Below are positions 35,130 through 43,556 of a stretch of 64,000 bases of DNA, in pieces. Within the stretch, counting starts at the first letter, position 1. Each line of letters opens with the position of its first letter. A model generated the notes under the pieces. The model was given only the letters and a program-made list of their open reading frames with translations. It searched no databases and was not told the origin of the DNA. Location of the stretch: contig NZ_CP039292.1 of the NCBI RefSeq assembly GCF_004798665.1, forward strand, positions 3,224,001 to 3,288,000, written 5' to 3'. This stretch comes from Actinomyces procaprae. Lineage in GTDB: Bacteria > Actinomycetota > Actinomycetes > Actinomycetales > Actinomycetaceae. The translations under genes were made by a program, and so were the position numbers.

Positions 35130-36653
35130 TCAGTTGCCGGCGTCCGGCATGTGCTGCTCGGGGATGGCCGGGCCGATCCCGTTCTCGACGTCGACGCCGC
35201 GCAGCGCCAGCTGCCCGGAGCGGGCCCAGTCGGTCGCCTGGTTGAGGATGGAGATCGAGTACGCCGGGGCGTGGAAGCCGCGGCCGTTCTCGGAGAAGGA
35301 GTAGTCGATCACGAACTGCGCCTTGCGCTGGTAGTCGCGGGCCGTGGCCAGGTCCTCCTCCGTGGCACTGCCGTCCGCGTCGGCCGCGGTGATGTCGGTG
35401 ATCAGCGCATCCAGGGCGGTGAAGGAGACGTTCAGCGAGCCCTGCCAGCGCGTCTGGATGCCGTCCACCCGCTCGCGCATCTCACCCGCGGTGGAGTGGT
35501 GGCAGGTCAGGCAGGAGGCGTTGATGGTCTCGTCGCTGACCATGGGGCTCATGATCTGGTGGTTGGAGACCTTGTTCGCGCCCACGCGGCTGTAGGCCAT
35601 GTGGCAGTCGGCGCAGGTGACGCCGTTGGTGGCGTGGATGCCCTGCGACCAGGTCTCGAAGTCGGGGTGCTGCGCCTTGAGCAGCTCGGCGCCGGACTCC
35701 TCGTGGGTGAAGTCGGTCCAGCCGACCTCGTCGTAGTAGTCCATGGCGTCGTATACGGTCAGGCCCTTGTCCCACGGGAAGGTCAGGGTCTTGGAGTCGC
35801 CCGCGAAGTAGTACTCGACGTGGCACTGGGCGCACACGTAGGTGCGCATCTCCTGGTTGGTGGCGTCACGGTTGACGTCGTAGTCCTTCACGCCCTCCGC
35901 GGCCTTGGCCTTGCGGATGCCGTCGATGAAGGCGGGCCGGGTGATGGTCAGCTCCATCGTCTGCGGATCATGGCAGTCGATGCAGGCGATGGATGATGAG
36001 GCGTGCTCATAGGCCTCGTCGTAGCTCATGGCGTTCATGGCGTGGAAGCCGGCCTCGCGGTCCCCGTCACCGAGCTCGTCGTAGACCTCGGGCATGGAGG
36101 CGTGGCAGTTCAGGCAGGTGCCGGGCTGGTTGAAGCGCTCGCCGGTGCGCTCGGTGTAGCGCTGGTCCACGAGCGCCCACTCGTGCCCGCGCGGCTCGGT
36201 GTAGTCCACCGCGAAGGCGTAGCCGCGCCACATCCGCTGCGCGCGGGTCTCGGACTCGATCCGGGAGATGGTGTGGTACTCGCGCGGGTCCTCGTCCGTG
36301 GGGGTGACGGCGATGAAGTCGCCATCGGTGTCCTCAATGGTCTTGCGGTACTGCTCGTACTGGATGGGGAAGTTCTGTCCCCAGACGGCCGGGTCGTAGG
36401 AGGTGTCGGTCAGCTCCACCACCTCGGTGAAGGAGGCCGCCGACTCCTGCTTGTGCTCGAAGATGGTGGTCAGCAGCCAGGTCAGGGCACCCGCGGCCAC
36501 GGCCACGGTCACCAGCACCAGCGCCGGCACCAGCTTGCGGGAGCTCCCGGACCGGGACTTCTTCTTGCCGTCGCCCTTCGCCCCGGCGTCGTCGGGGTCC
36601 GGAGCATCCACCTTGGGGTCCTCCATAGCAGCATCTTCCCTCTCGGTACTCAT
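35130..36653 (-). CDS. nrfA: ammonia-forming cytochrome c nitrite reductase, catalytic subunit
   Basis: A 507-residue pentaheme enzyme that reduces nitrite to ammonium with six electrons on the outer face of the membrane. An N-terminal anchor (LVPALVLVTVAVAAGALTWLL) replaces the usual cleaved signal. Five heme sites are seen at residues ~180-184 (CLNCH), 224-228 (CIDCH), 274-278 (CAQCH, followed by VEYYF), 347-351 (CADCH) and 381-385 (CLTCH). The first, which carries the catalytic heme, is CXXCH rather than the CXXCK of enteric NrfA. The nearby RGHEWALVDQRYTER and Tyr-rich HVEYYF stretches match the family's active-site environment. It is preceded by nrfH with six bases between them. Confidence 0.96.
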   Translation of the reverse strand: MSTEREDAAMEDPKVDAPDPDDAGAKGDGKKKSRSGSSRKLVPALVLVTVAVAAGALTWLLTTIFEHKQESAASFTEVVELTDTSYDPAVWGQNFPIQYEQYRKTIEDTDGDFIAVTPTDEDPREYHTISRIESETRAQRMWRGYAFAVDYTEPRGHEWALVDQRYTERTGERFNQPGTCLNCHASMPEVYDELGDGDREAGFHAMNAMSYDEAYEHASSSIACIDCHDPQTMELTITRPAFIDGIRKAKAAEGVKDYDVNRDATNQEMRTYVCAQCHVEYYFAGDSKTLTFPWDKGLTVYDAMDYYDEVGWTDFTHEESGAELLKAQHPDFETWSQGIHATNGVTCADCHMAYSRVGANKVSNHQIMSPMVSDETINASCLTCHHSTAGEMRERVDGIQTRWQGSLNVSFTALDALITDITAADADGSATEEDLATARDYQRKAQFVIDYSFSENGRGFHAPAYSISILNQATDWARSGQLALRGVDVENGIGPAIPEQHMPDAGN

Positions 36654-36659
36654 GTCGCG

Positions 36660-37157
36660 TCACCTCATGTGCCCGACGCCGTCGTGGCAGCGGATGCACG
36701 ACACCGTCTCATCCTTGTGGGTGGAACTGTTGGTGGCCTGGTCGACGAAGTCGCCATGGCAGTAGAGGCAGGCAGCCTCGGTGATCTCGCGGTTGTGCTC
36801 GCGGATCTGGATGTTCTCCGGGTAGTTCTGGAAGGTGAACTTCAGGGAGTGCCAGAAGCCGTTGTCGGCCTTGTTGATGTACTTGTAGACGAGGTTGTCG
36901 TGCGGGGCGTGGCAGGAGTTGCAGGTGGCCACGTCATGGTGGCTGCCGCGCTGCCAGGCCTCGTACTGCTCATCCATCGCGTGACAGTTGGCGCAGGTGG
37001 CCGGATCGTCACCGAGGTAGCCGGTGACACCCGAGTAGTACACGGTGAATCCGCCGACCCCCAGGACCACGCCCAGCAGCGCCGCCAGCGCGATCCGCGT
37101 CCAGCCGCTGAACATGCGCGTGTAGCCGCGCCATAGCGCCTTCACGAGACGTACCAC
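36660..37157 (-). CDS. nrfH: cytochrome c nitrite reductase small subunit, quinol-oxidising
   Basis: A 165-residue tetraheme NapC/NirT-family protein. GTG start at 37157 is chosen because AGGGGG lies nine bases upstream; a TTG at 37172 is the only longer option. One membrane helix (RIALAALLGVVLGVGGFTV) is followed by four CXXCH sites (CANCH, CNSCH, CLYCH, CIRCH). The CANCHAMDEQYEAW region fits the NrfH quinol site. It passes electrons from menaquinol to NrfA. It starts the nrf and cytochrome maturation gene set. Confidence 0.95.
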   Translation of the reverse strand: MVRLVKALWRGYTRMFSGWTRIALAALLGVVLGVGGFTVYYSGVTGYLGDDPATCANCHAMDEQYEAWQRGSHHDVATCNSCHAPHDNLVYKYINKADNGFWHSLKFTFQNYPENIQIREHNREITEAACLYCHGDFVDQATNSSTHKDETVSCIRCHDGVGHMR

Positions 37158-37245
37158 GCGGCACCCCCTCAATGCTCCGGGAATGTCACGCCCCGTCCGT
37201 TGGGAACACGGACCTACACTGGGCTTCCTGACTGTATGAAGGATA

Positions 37246-37261
37246 TCACGGGGTGTCGTGA
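37246..37261. promoter_or_regulatory. inverted repeat upstream of nrfH
   Basis: TCACGGGGTGTCGTGA: five-base arms TCACG/CGTGA around six bases, ~89 bases upstream of the start. A regulator site is possible. It does not match the classic FNR consensus. Confidence 0.35.
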
Positions 37262-37293
37262 AAAGTCAGGACCTACGCCCGGGACTCACCCCG

Positions 37294-38139
37294 TCAGTAC
37301 CGGGTGCGCACACTGGCGTGCCCGGCCACCCGCCGCACCAGCCCGCGGGGCGCCAGACGCAACAGCGCATTCACACCGAGGTACCGCAACGAGGGCGTGC
37401 AGATCACCTGGCCGCGACGCACCGCCGCGAGCGCGGCCCGGGCCACGTCGTCGGCCTGCAGCCAGGCGATCTGGGGCCAGTCCGCCTCCATGCCGGCACG
37501 GTCGTGGAACTCCGAGCGGGTCAGGCCGGGGTTGACGACGGTCGCCGTCACGCCGGTACCGCGCAGCTCACTGGCCAGGCCCTCGGTGAAGGTGCGCACC
37601 CAGGCCTTGTGCGCCGCGTAGGTGCCCATGGCGGTCAGCGCCGTCACGGAGGAGACGTTCAGGATGGCGCCGTGCCCGCGGGCGATCATCCCGGGCACCG
37701 CGGCGTGGGTGAGCTCCAGGACGGCACCGACCATGACGTCCAGCGCGCGCCGCTCCTGGGCGATGTCGCCGTCGGCGAAGGACTGGCCGACGGCGAAGCC
37801 GGCGTCGTTGACCAGCAGGTCGATGGGGCGGGCCGCCACCTGCTCGGCCGTATGCGGGGCATCAACTTCCACCGCGCCTGCCGCGCCCGCGGGTGCGGCG
37901 GCCTCGGCCCCTGCAACGCGCAGGCGGTCAGCGACGCGGGCAAGATCCTTGGGGACCGACAGGTCCGCGGCGATCACCTGCACGCCCACGCCCGCCACCT
38001 GGCTGATGTGCTTGGCGACCTGATCCAGCCGCGCCCGGGTGCGGGCGACGAGTACCAGGTCGTGGTGGGCCTCGGCGAGCTGCCAGGCCAACTCCAGGCC
38101 GATGCCACTGGTGGCGCCGGTGATGAGTGCGGTTCCCAT
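37294..38139 (-). CDS. short-chain dehydrogenase/reductase
   Basis: A 281-residue Rossmann enzyme. The cofactor motif TGATSGIG at residues ~6-13, the structural NDAG, the catalytic Ser in ILNVSSVTAL and the YAAHK (Tyr and Lys) are all present; a basic residue after the second strand (VARTRARL) suggests NADP preference. An insertion between residues 75 and 95 (Ala-rich AEAAAPAGAAGA) is longer than usual. The substrate is unknown. It is divergent from exonuclease III by 62 bases, and its 3' end is followed by the nrfH upstream region. Confidence 0.93.
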   Translation of the reverse strand: MGTALITGATSGIGLELAWQLAEAHHDLVLVARTRARLDQVAKHISQVAGVGVQVIAADLSVPKDLARVADRLRVAGAEAAAPAGAAGAVEVDAPHTAEQVAARPIDLLVNDAGFAVGQSFADGDIAQERRALDVMVGAVLELTHAAVPGMIARGHGAILNVSSVTALTAMGTYAAHKAWVRTFTEGLASELRGTGVTATVVNPGLTRSEFHDRAGMEADWPQIAWLQADDVARAALAAVRRGQVICTPSLRYLGVNALLRLAPRGLVRRVAGHASVRTRY

Positions 38140-38201
38140 GCGGGGGAGCCTAATCGCCCGGCCCCGTCGTCGTCCGCAACTGGTCGCGGTAGCCTGCGCG
38201 C

Positions 38202-39011
38202 ATGCGACTGGCCACCTGGAACGTGAACTCCGCCCGCACCCGCGTCGACCGGATCATCGACTTCCTCCAGCGCCGGGACGTGGACGTGCTGGCCATGCAG
38301 GAGACCAAGTGCCGCCCCGACCAGTTCCCGCGCGCGCCCTTCGAGGCGGCCGGCTACGAGCTGGCCGTGCACGGATTGAACCAGTGGAACGGTGTGGCCA
38401 TCGCCTCCCGGGTGGGGCTGACGGACGTCACTGCCGCCTTCCCCGGGCAGCCGGGCTGGGCTGCGAAGGCAGGGGCCGAGCCGGTGGTGGAGGCGCGGGC
38501 ACTGGCAGCCACCGTGGGCGGTGGGGCCGGCACCGACCCGGTGCGGCTGTGGAGCCTGTACGTGCCCAACGGGCGTGAGCTCACCCACCCGCACTACGAG
38601 TACAAGCTGGCCTGGCTGGCGGCGCTGCGTGACGCCGTGGCCGGCTGGCTGGCGGCGGATCCGGGCCAGTCGCTGGCGCTGGTGGGTGACTGGAATGTGG
38701 CGCCGCGCGACGAGGACGTGTGGGACATGAGCGTCTTCGCGGGCGCCACGCACGTGTCCGCGCCGGAGCGGGCGGCCCTGGCGGCGCTGGAGGCTGCGGG
38801 CCTGCGGGAGGTCACCCGCGAACGCGTCACCAACTACACCTACTGGGACTACCAGCAACTGCGCTTCCCGCGGAATGAGGGCATGCGCATCGACTTCGTG
38901 TACGGCTCGGCGGCCTTCGCGGCGCGCGTGCGGGACGCCGCCATCGACCGGGATGAGCGCAAGGGCAAGGGCCCCAGCGACCACGTGCCCGTCGTCGTCG
39001 ACCTCGATTGA
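38202..39011 (+). CDS. xth: exodeoxyribonuclease III (AP endonuclease)
   Basis: A 269-residue enzyme of base-excision repair that cuts at abasic sites and removes 3' blocks. Family residues: ATWNVNSARTRVDRI, the metal Glu in LAMQETKCRPDQFP, SLYVPNGRELTHPHY, VGDWNVAPRDEDVWD, and the catalytic Asp-His pair in KGPSDHVPVVVDLD. It is monocistronic. The downstream 380 bases contain imperfect palindromes. Confidence 0.97.
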   Translation: MRLATWNVNSARTRVDRIIDFLQRRDVDVLAMQETKCRPDQFPRAPFEAAGYELAVHGLNQWNGVAIASRVGLTDVTAAFPGQPGWAAKAGAEPVVEARALAATVGGGAGTDPVRLWSLYVPNGRELTHPHYEYKLAWLAALRDAVAGWLAADPGQSLALVGDWNVAPRDEDVWDMSVFAGATHVSAPERAALAALEAAGLREVTRERVTNYTYWDYQQLRFPRNEGMRIDFVYGSAAFAARVRDAAIDRDERKGKGPSDHVPVVVDLD

Positions 39012-39169
39012 GCAAGCGGCAGGCGCTCCGGTGGCGCCGTGCAGGTGCGCAGCCATGATCTCGGCGGCGCGCAGTCAGCACAGGAGTCCGCACAGGGCGG
39101 CAGGCCGACCCGGGACGCACCCGCTCCGACCTTCATCAAGCGTGTCAAGATGCGTCAATACGAGTGCCG

Positions 39170-39374
39170 CACGCTTAGCCGCCGACGCCCAGTACACGAA
39201 CCGCGAAATTCCGCGGTTTCACCGAACGCGCCGGGGACGCCGGACGGCTCCCATGTGCGTCGGCGCCTTCGCCGCACGTGGGAGCGTCGGCACAGAAAAA
39301 CGGGAAATTTCAACAATGGCTTGTTTTCAAGGAAAAGTCCCGATCGGCGCGATTGCGGCGTGCGGCTTAGCGTG
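39170..39374. repeat. palindrome-rich 205-bp segment with 13-bp inverted ends
   Basis: CACGCTTAGCCGC at 39170-39182 and GCGGCTTAGCGTG at 39362-39374 match with one mismatch. Inside lie AACCGCG-AAATTC-CGCGGTT and a long hairpin (about 39233-39297, GCTCCCATGTGCG against CGCACGTGGGAGC). Confidence 0.65.
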
Positions 39375-39390
39375 CGCGGCGCCGATGCCC

Positions 39391-39744
39391 TAGGTCGTGT
39401 TGTGTAAGTCGCTGGTGCTGATGGGGCGGTGCTGGCGATGTGGGTGGTGGCCTGGTAGCGGATGGGGAGTTCGTCGCAGCTGGTGGCTACCGGGCTCCAG
39501 CTTGAGTGGGCTGCGTGCGCCCGTCGAAGGGGGCGAGTGGGTCTTTGCACCGCCCCGGTTGGACCGCTCACGCCCCGATGGACCGCTCACGCCCCGATGG
39601 ACCGCTGTAACCGGCGGCTACGGCGGTCCAACCGGGGAACAGGGGTCCAACGGGGGAACAGGGGTCCAACGGGGGGGACAGGGGTCCAACTGGCAGGCTC
39701 AACAGCCACACACCTCCGCCCAAGCACTTACACAACAGGACCTA
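39391..39744. mobile_element. 354-bp inverted-repeat element (MITE or IS remnant)
   Basis: Ends TAGGTCGTGTTGTGTAAGT and its inverted partner at 39726-39744 (one mismatch in 19). The interior has tandem 19-base units (CCCCGATGGACCGCTCACG, then AACAGGGGTCCAACGGGGG) and no transposase. The right tip contains CTAG, where the IS5-type element inserted. The termini resemble IS256-like ends, but this is only a resemblance. Confidence 0.75.
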
Positions 39745-40697
39745 GAGGTCGCGTCAGTAGGTTATGGTTTGCGTGTGGGTCGTTGGTCCCAGCGGTGGGT
39801 GGTCCAGGCGCGGTGGATGAGGTTGCGTATGGTGATGATGGTGTTGGCCAGGGCGATGAACGCGTCGATGACGGTGGTGCGCACCTCGGTGCAGACTTGG
39901 AGCTTACGGAAGCCGCGGGTGTGCCAGGAGTTGGTGCGCTCGACCACCCACCGGCTGCCGGCCTGAAGAGGCGTGCCTTTCGGTGAGATCTCGGCGTCGC
40001 ATCCCAGCACCTCAAGCAACTGGCGGGTCTTGAGGCTGTCGTAGCCGGCATCAAGGTGCACGGTGATGTGCTCGGGTAGATCGAAGCCGAACCGGTTCAG
40101 GCATTCCAGGGTGGGGGCCAGCAGTGGGGAGTCGTGGCGGTTGGCTGGGGCGACTACCACCCCGATGGGGATGCCGTGACCTTCGACCATGACTGAGCGT
40201 TTGGTGCCCTGCTTGCCCCTGTCTACCGGGGAGGGGCCGGCCGCCTGGCCCCCGCAGGGGGCTTTTGCCAGGCAGCCGTCCACGCACAGGTCCTCCAGGG
40301 CCAGGCCGGCGATCTTGTCGTAGGCCTCAAGGGCGGCCTGCTCCAGGGCGGTGAACACACCGGCCGTGATCCACTCGTCGCGTCGGCGCCGGATGGTGGC
40401 CGCTGAGCAGGTGATATCGGCGATCTTTTCGTAGGCGGCTCCCAGCACCAGGACCTGGACGAGCTTGTCGAATACAACCCGGTCGGGGATACGGGGCCGG
40501 TGGCAGCCCAGCGGATGGTTGTCGACATGCTCGGGCAGTAGGGTGCTGAACTGGACCCACAACGGGTCCATAAGCGAAGATGGCAGTGCGGGCACGAGGA
40601 ACCCCATATGTAGGAACTAGCGTTGAACAACTCCTTCCTACCGGGACCTCGTGCCCACACCCTGCTCCCACACCGCGCCTACTGACGCGACCTCCTA
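39742..40697. mobile_element. IS5-family insertion sequence, 950 bp, with CTA target duplication
   Basis: Inverted ends GAGGTCGCGTCAGTAGG (39745-39761) and its exact complement (40678-40694) enclose one transposase gene. CTA occurs at 39742-39744 and 40695-40697 as a 3-bp duplication of the target (CTAG site). The size and one-frame DDE transposase fit the IS5/IS427-like group. It inserted one base past the serine hydrolase stop, in the end of the 354-bp element. Confidence 0.9.
39762..40607 (-). CDS. IS5-family transposase
   Basis: A 281-residue DDE transposase with an N-terminal helix-turn-helix part (VFDKLVQVLVLGAAYEKIAD). Candidate catalytic residues are the Asp in LCVDGCLAKAP, the Asp in VHLDAGYDSLKT and the Glu in VVERTNSWHTRGFRKL, each in typical IS5 context. 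The frame is intact and the stop lies right at the left inverted end. It appears functional by sequence. The ATG at 40607 leaves about 70 bases to the right end. Confidence 0.93.
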   Translation of the reverse strand: MGFLVPALPSSLMDPLWVQFSTLLPEHVDNHPLGCHRPRIPDRVVFDKLVQVLVLGAAYEKIADITCSAATIRRRRDEWITAGVFTALEQAALEAYDKIAGLALEDLCVDGCLAKAPCGGQAAGPSPVDRGKQGTKRSVMVEGHGIPIGVVVAPANRHDSPLLAPTLECLNRFGFDLPEHITVHLDAGYDSLKTRQLLEVLGCDAEISPKGTPLQAGSRWVVERTNSWHTRGFRKLQVCTEVRTTVIDAFIALANTIITIRNLIHRAWTTHRWDQRPTRKP

Positions 40698-40698
40698 G

Positions 40699-41673
40699 TC
40701 ACAGGGCGAGGATCTGGGCGCCGAGGGCGGGCCAGGTCTCCCGGTGCACGGCGCCGAAGGGGCGCGCACCCAGGAACACCGCCTGGCGGCGGGCGACCGG
40801 GTCCACCCAGATGAAGGACCCGGACTGGCCGAAGTGGCCGAAGGTCTCGGGACTGTGGGTGGGCGCCGTCCAGTGCGGGTGCTTGACGCCGCGGATCTCC
40901 ACCCCTAGGCCGAAGTCGTTGGGGTCCTGCCGCCCATATCCGGGCAGGACGCCCGGCAGCCCGGGGTGTACGGGGCGGCGCGCGGCTTGGGCCAGTGCGG
41001 GCGAGACGAGCGTGGGCGCCGCGAGTTCGCGGGCGAAGGCGGCCAGGTCCTCCACGTTGCCCTCCCCGGAGTGCGCCGGCGAGCCGGGGATGCGGACACT
41101 CGCCATGCCGAGGGGCTCTAGGACGGTCGCCTCGACCCACTCCTCCAGCGCAGTGGCGGTGGCCTCCTCCAGGCGCCGGCCGAGGAGCTCGAAGCCGCAG
41201 TTGGAGTAGATGCGCCGGTGGCGCGGCGGGGCCAGGACGGCAGCGGAGTCGAAGGCGACACCGGAGGCGTGCGCGAGCAGGTCGCGGATGGTGGCGCCGG
41301 GGAGCTCGGGCGCGGCGGGCGCGTCGAGGTCCAGCAGGTGTCGGTCGGCCGCGATGAGGGCGCTCCAGGCCACGATCGGTTTGGTCAGGGAGGCGAGTGG
41401 GAAGACCGCGTTGCTGTCGCCGACCCGGGCGATGGTGCGGAAGCGGGGTCGCGCGCTGAGGTTGGAGGGGACGTCGGCGCCCGCGTCCGTGAGGAGCTCG
41501 CCGACGATGAGCGCGATGGGAAAGTCGAATCGCTGTACGGCAGGGAGGGCCTCCGGCCCAACCGGGGCGGGCACGGCGCCAAACCCAGCAGGGAGGGCCT
41601 CCGGCCCAACCGGGGCGGGCACGGCACTGTCGGCTCGGCCCGACCGGTCGGCGGCTTCCAAAGGGGTCGGCAT
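40699..41673 (-). CDS. serine hydrolase, beta-lactamase/EstB-like family
   Basis: A 324-residue protein with the class C-like catalytic triad: SLTK (Ser-x-x-Lys) in FPLASLTKPIVAW, YSNC as the Tyr-x-Asn element, and HFGQSGS as the HxG element. It lacks a signal peptide, so it is probably a cytoplasmic esterase or peptidase rather than a resistance beta-lactamase. The N-terminus contains a duplicated PAPVGPEALPA segment coded by two 37-bp repeats (41541-41577 and 41589-41625). It lies 11 bases downstream of the nitroreductase gene and may be cotranscribed with it; an IS lies at its 3' end. Confidence 0.85.
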   Translation of the reverse strand: MPTPLEAADRSGRADSAVPAPVGPEALPAGFGAVPAPVGPEALPAVQRFDFPIALIVGELLTDAGADVPSNLSARPRFRTIARVGDSNAVFPLASLTKPIVAWSALIAADRHLLDLDAPAAPELPGATIRDLLAHASGVAFDSAAVLAPPRHRRIYSNCGFELLGRRLEEATATALEEWVEATVLEPLGMASVRIPGSPAHSGEGNVEDLAAFARELAAPTLVSPALAQAARRPVHPGLPGVLPGYGRQDPNDFGLGVEIRGVKHPHWTAPTHSPETFGHFGQSGSFIWVDPVARRQAVFLGARPFGAVHRETWPALGAQILAL

Positions 41674-41684
41674 CGCGCCTCGCC

Positions 41685-42518
41685 TCAGTGCAGGCAGAGG
41701 AGCTGCTCGTGCAGGACGTCCAGGACGGGTGCCTGCGAGGCGGGGCCGCCGCCCAGGGCGCGAGCGATCTGGGTGGTGAAGGAGTCCACCCGGTTGTTGG
41801 TGTCACGCAGGTCGTAGTACTGCTCGACCTCGGCGTCGTAGGCGGCCAGGGCGTCGGCGTGCGCGTCAAGGTCCGGATAGGCGTCGATGGCGGTGACGAG
41901 CTCGCGGGGCAGGCGCGGCTTGTACTGGGGGGCCTGGGCGGCGTGGCCCACCAGCAGACCAAGGATCGGGTAGGTGCGCTTGGGCAGGGCCAGCGCCGTG
42001 ATGACGCGGCGGACGTCGCCGATGATGGAGCCGAGGTAGACGGTGCCCAGGCCCAGGGACTCGGCGGCCGTCACCATGTTCTGGGCGGCGATGACGGCGT
42101 CCTCCACGCCCTGGAGGAATAGGGCGGTGCGCTCGAGCGGCTCCAGGGAGGCGCCGGCGCGCTCACGAATGACGGCGTTGCGGTGCAGGTCGACCACGAA
42201 TACGAACAGTTCCCCGCGCTCACCGCCCACGTAGGGCTGTCCGGATGCGAGGTGGAGCTGCTCGCGCACGGCGGGGTCCTTGACCCGGATGACGGTGACC
42301 TGCTGCTGGAAGGAGGAGGTGGCGGCGTGGCGGGCGACGTCCAGCAGCGTGGAGACCACGTCCTCACTCACCGGCTCGTCGGTGTAGGCGCGGATGGTGC
42401 GGTGGGCCAGCTGGGCGGCGATGGTGGCGTTGGTGATGGGCGTAGTCGCCGGGGTGGTCAGGGCGTCGGTGGGTGCGGTGGCGGGTGCGGCGGGGTCATT
42501 GGCGGGCGCGGTCGTCAT
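41685..42518 (-). CDS. NADPH-dependent flavin nitroreductase (NfsA/FRP type)
   Basis: A 277-residue protein, ATG at 42518; the much longer open frame upstream is discarded because family similarity starts only here. Features are RTIRAYTDEPVSEDVV near the start (FMN binding), the arm ARHAATSSFQQQVTVI, AAESLGLGTVYLGSII and YPILGLLVGHAAQ. The C-terminal extension of about 60 residues (YDLRDTNNRVDSFTTQIA) is typical of NfsA-like enzymes. It is expected to reduce quinones or nitro compounds. The N-terminal 30 residues are Ala/Thr/Pro-rich and of low complexity. It is divergent from the exonuclease gene. Confidence 0.9.
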   Translation of the reverse strand: MTTAPANDPAAPATAPTDALTTPATTPITNATIAAQLAHRTIRAYTDEPVSEDVVSTLLDVARHAATSSFQQQVTVIRVKDPAVREQLHLASGQPYVGGERGELFVFVVDLHRNAVIRERAGASLEPLERTALFLQGVEDAVIAAQNMVTAAESLGLGTVYLGSIIGDVRRVITALALPKRTYPILGLLVGHAAQAPQYKPRLPRELVTAIDAYPDLDAHADALAAYDAEVEQYYDLRDTNNRVDSFTTQIARALGGGPASQAPVLDVLHEQLLCLH

Positions 42519-42617
42519 GGTTTGGACTCTAGTCCGGTCGCCCCCGGAGCCGACAGGGAAAGGCCGGAGAACTCGGGAGAACACCGCGTGTGGGGCGGCG
42601 CGCAGCGGCGGCATACC

Positions 42618-43376
42618 ATGGGGGTGATGCCCTTCTACCACCGCCCGCGTCGGCCACTTCGCCAGACCCTCCAGCCCCGCCCTGCCACGGGCGCACCCGA
42701 TGCGGCGGACGTCACGGAGGTGGGCTACGCCATCGTCGACCTGGAGACCACGGGGCTGTCTCCGGCGGCGGACTCGATCATCGAGATCGGCCTCGTACTG
42801 GCCGGACCGGACATGACGGTGGAGCGGAGCTGGTCGACGCTGGTGAACCCGGGGGACGCCGTCGACGTGGGCCCCACCCATATTCACGGGCTTGTGGCCG
42901 AGGACCTGCGGGGAGCGCCGGCGCTGGCGGAGGTCGCCGACCTGCTGGCCCGGGATCTGGCGGGGCGGGCGGTGGTCGCCCACAATGCGCGCTTCGACGT
43001 CGGCTTCCTCACCCAGGCGCTGGGCGGCCTGGACCGCCTGGAGCGCGGGGCGCGGGTGCCGCGCGTGTGCACCATGGAATTGGCGCGGCACTTCATGGCG
43101 ACGCCGTCGCGGCGGCTGGTTACCTGCTGTGAGACCGCCGGGGTGGCGATCGGGCGGCACCACACGGCGCTCGACGACGCCCTGGCCAGTGCCGGGCTGC
43201 TGCGCCACTACCTGGAGGTGGGCCGGGAGCGCGGCGAGGAGCCGGTGGCATGGTCTCGGGCGCTGGAGGATGCGGTGGTGTTCAACGGCTGGCGCTGGAG
43301 TGAGTCGGCCGCCCGCGCGCAGGAGTCCCGCCTGGTGCCGCGCCGCGGCGACGGCGTGCTGCGCAATAGGCGTTAA
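42618..43376 (+). CDS. DEDDh 3'-5' exonuclease (DNA polymerase III epsilon-like)
   Basis: A 252-residue protein. Exo I motif AIVDLETTGLSP, Exo II VVAHNARFDVGFL and Exo III GRHHTALDDALASAGLL identify the DnaQ-like family of the DEDDh type. The N-terminal 30 residues are basic. The start is either ATG 42618 or 42627 (MPFYHRPRR), the latter having GGGGG just upstream. It is likely a stand-alone proofreading or nucleic-acid trimming enzyme, since no polymerase gene is adjacent. Confidence 0.9.
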   Translation: MGVMPFYHRPRRPLRQTLQPRPATGAPDAADVTEVGYAIVDLETTGLSPAADSIIEIGLVLAGPDMTVERSWSTLVNPGDAVDVGPTHIHGLVAEDLRGAPALAEVADLLARDLAGRAVVAHNARFDVGFLTQALGGLDRLERGARVPRVCTMELARHFMATPSRRLVTCCETAGVAIGRHHTALDDALASAGLLRHYLEVGRERGEEPVAWSRALEDAVVFNGWRWSESAARAQESRLVPRRGDGVLRNRR

Positions 43377-43556
43377 CAGTGGGAGGGGCCGTGGTCCCGA
43401 TGACTGCCGCCTCGCCGGGGTCATAGCGGTTTGCCCCGGAGGTCCGGGACCTCATTCTGATGCCGCACGGTTGTTCACGCCTGTTCGTAGTGCAAACGAT
43501 TGAATTCTGTGATTCACTGCGGCGGCGTGTCATCCTCCTAGCCGAAGGGTTCCCTG

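Larger units (their letters stand above)
39012..39761. other. 750-bp gene-free region with two inverted-repeat elements
   Basis: Between exonuclease III and the IS transposase. It contains a palindrome-rich segment (39170-39374) and a 354-bp element with 19-bp inverted ends (39391-39744), then the left IS end. Reverse-strand frames here are short and lack family features. Confidence 0.7.

Noticed and set aside
37246..37261. FNR box upstream of nrfH
   Set aside because: The dyad TCACG/CGTGA does not match TTGAT-N4-ATCAA; kept only as an unspecified inverted repeat.
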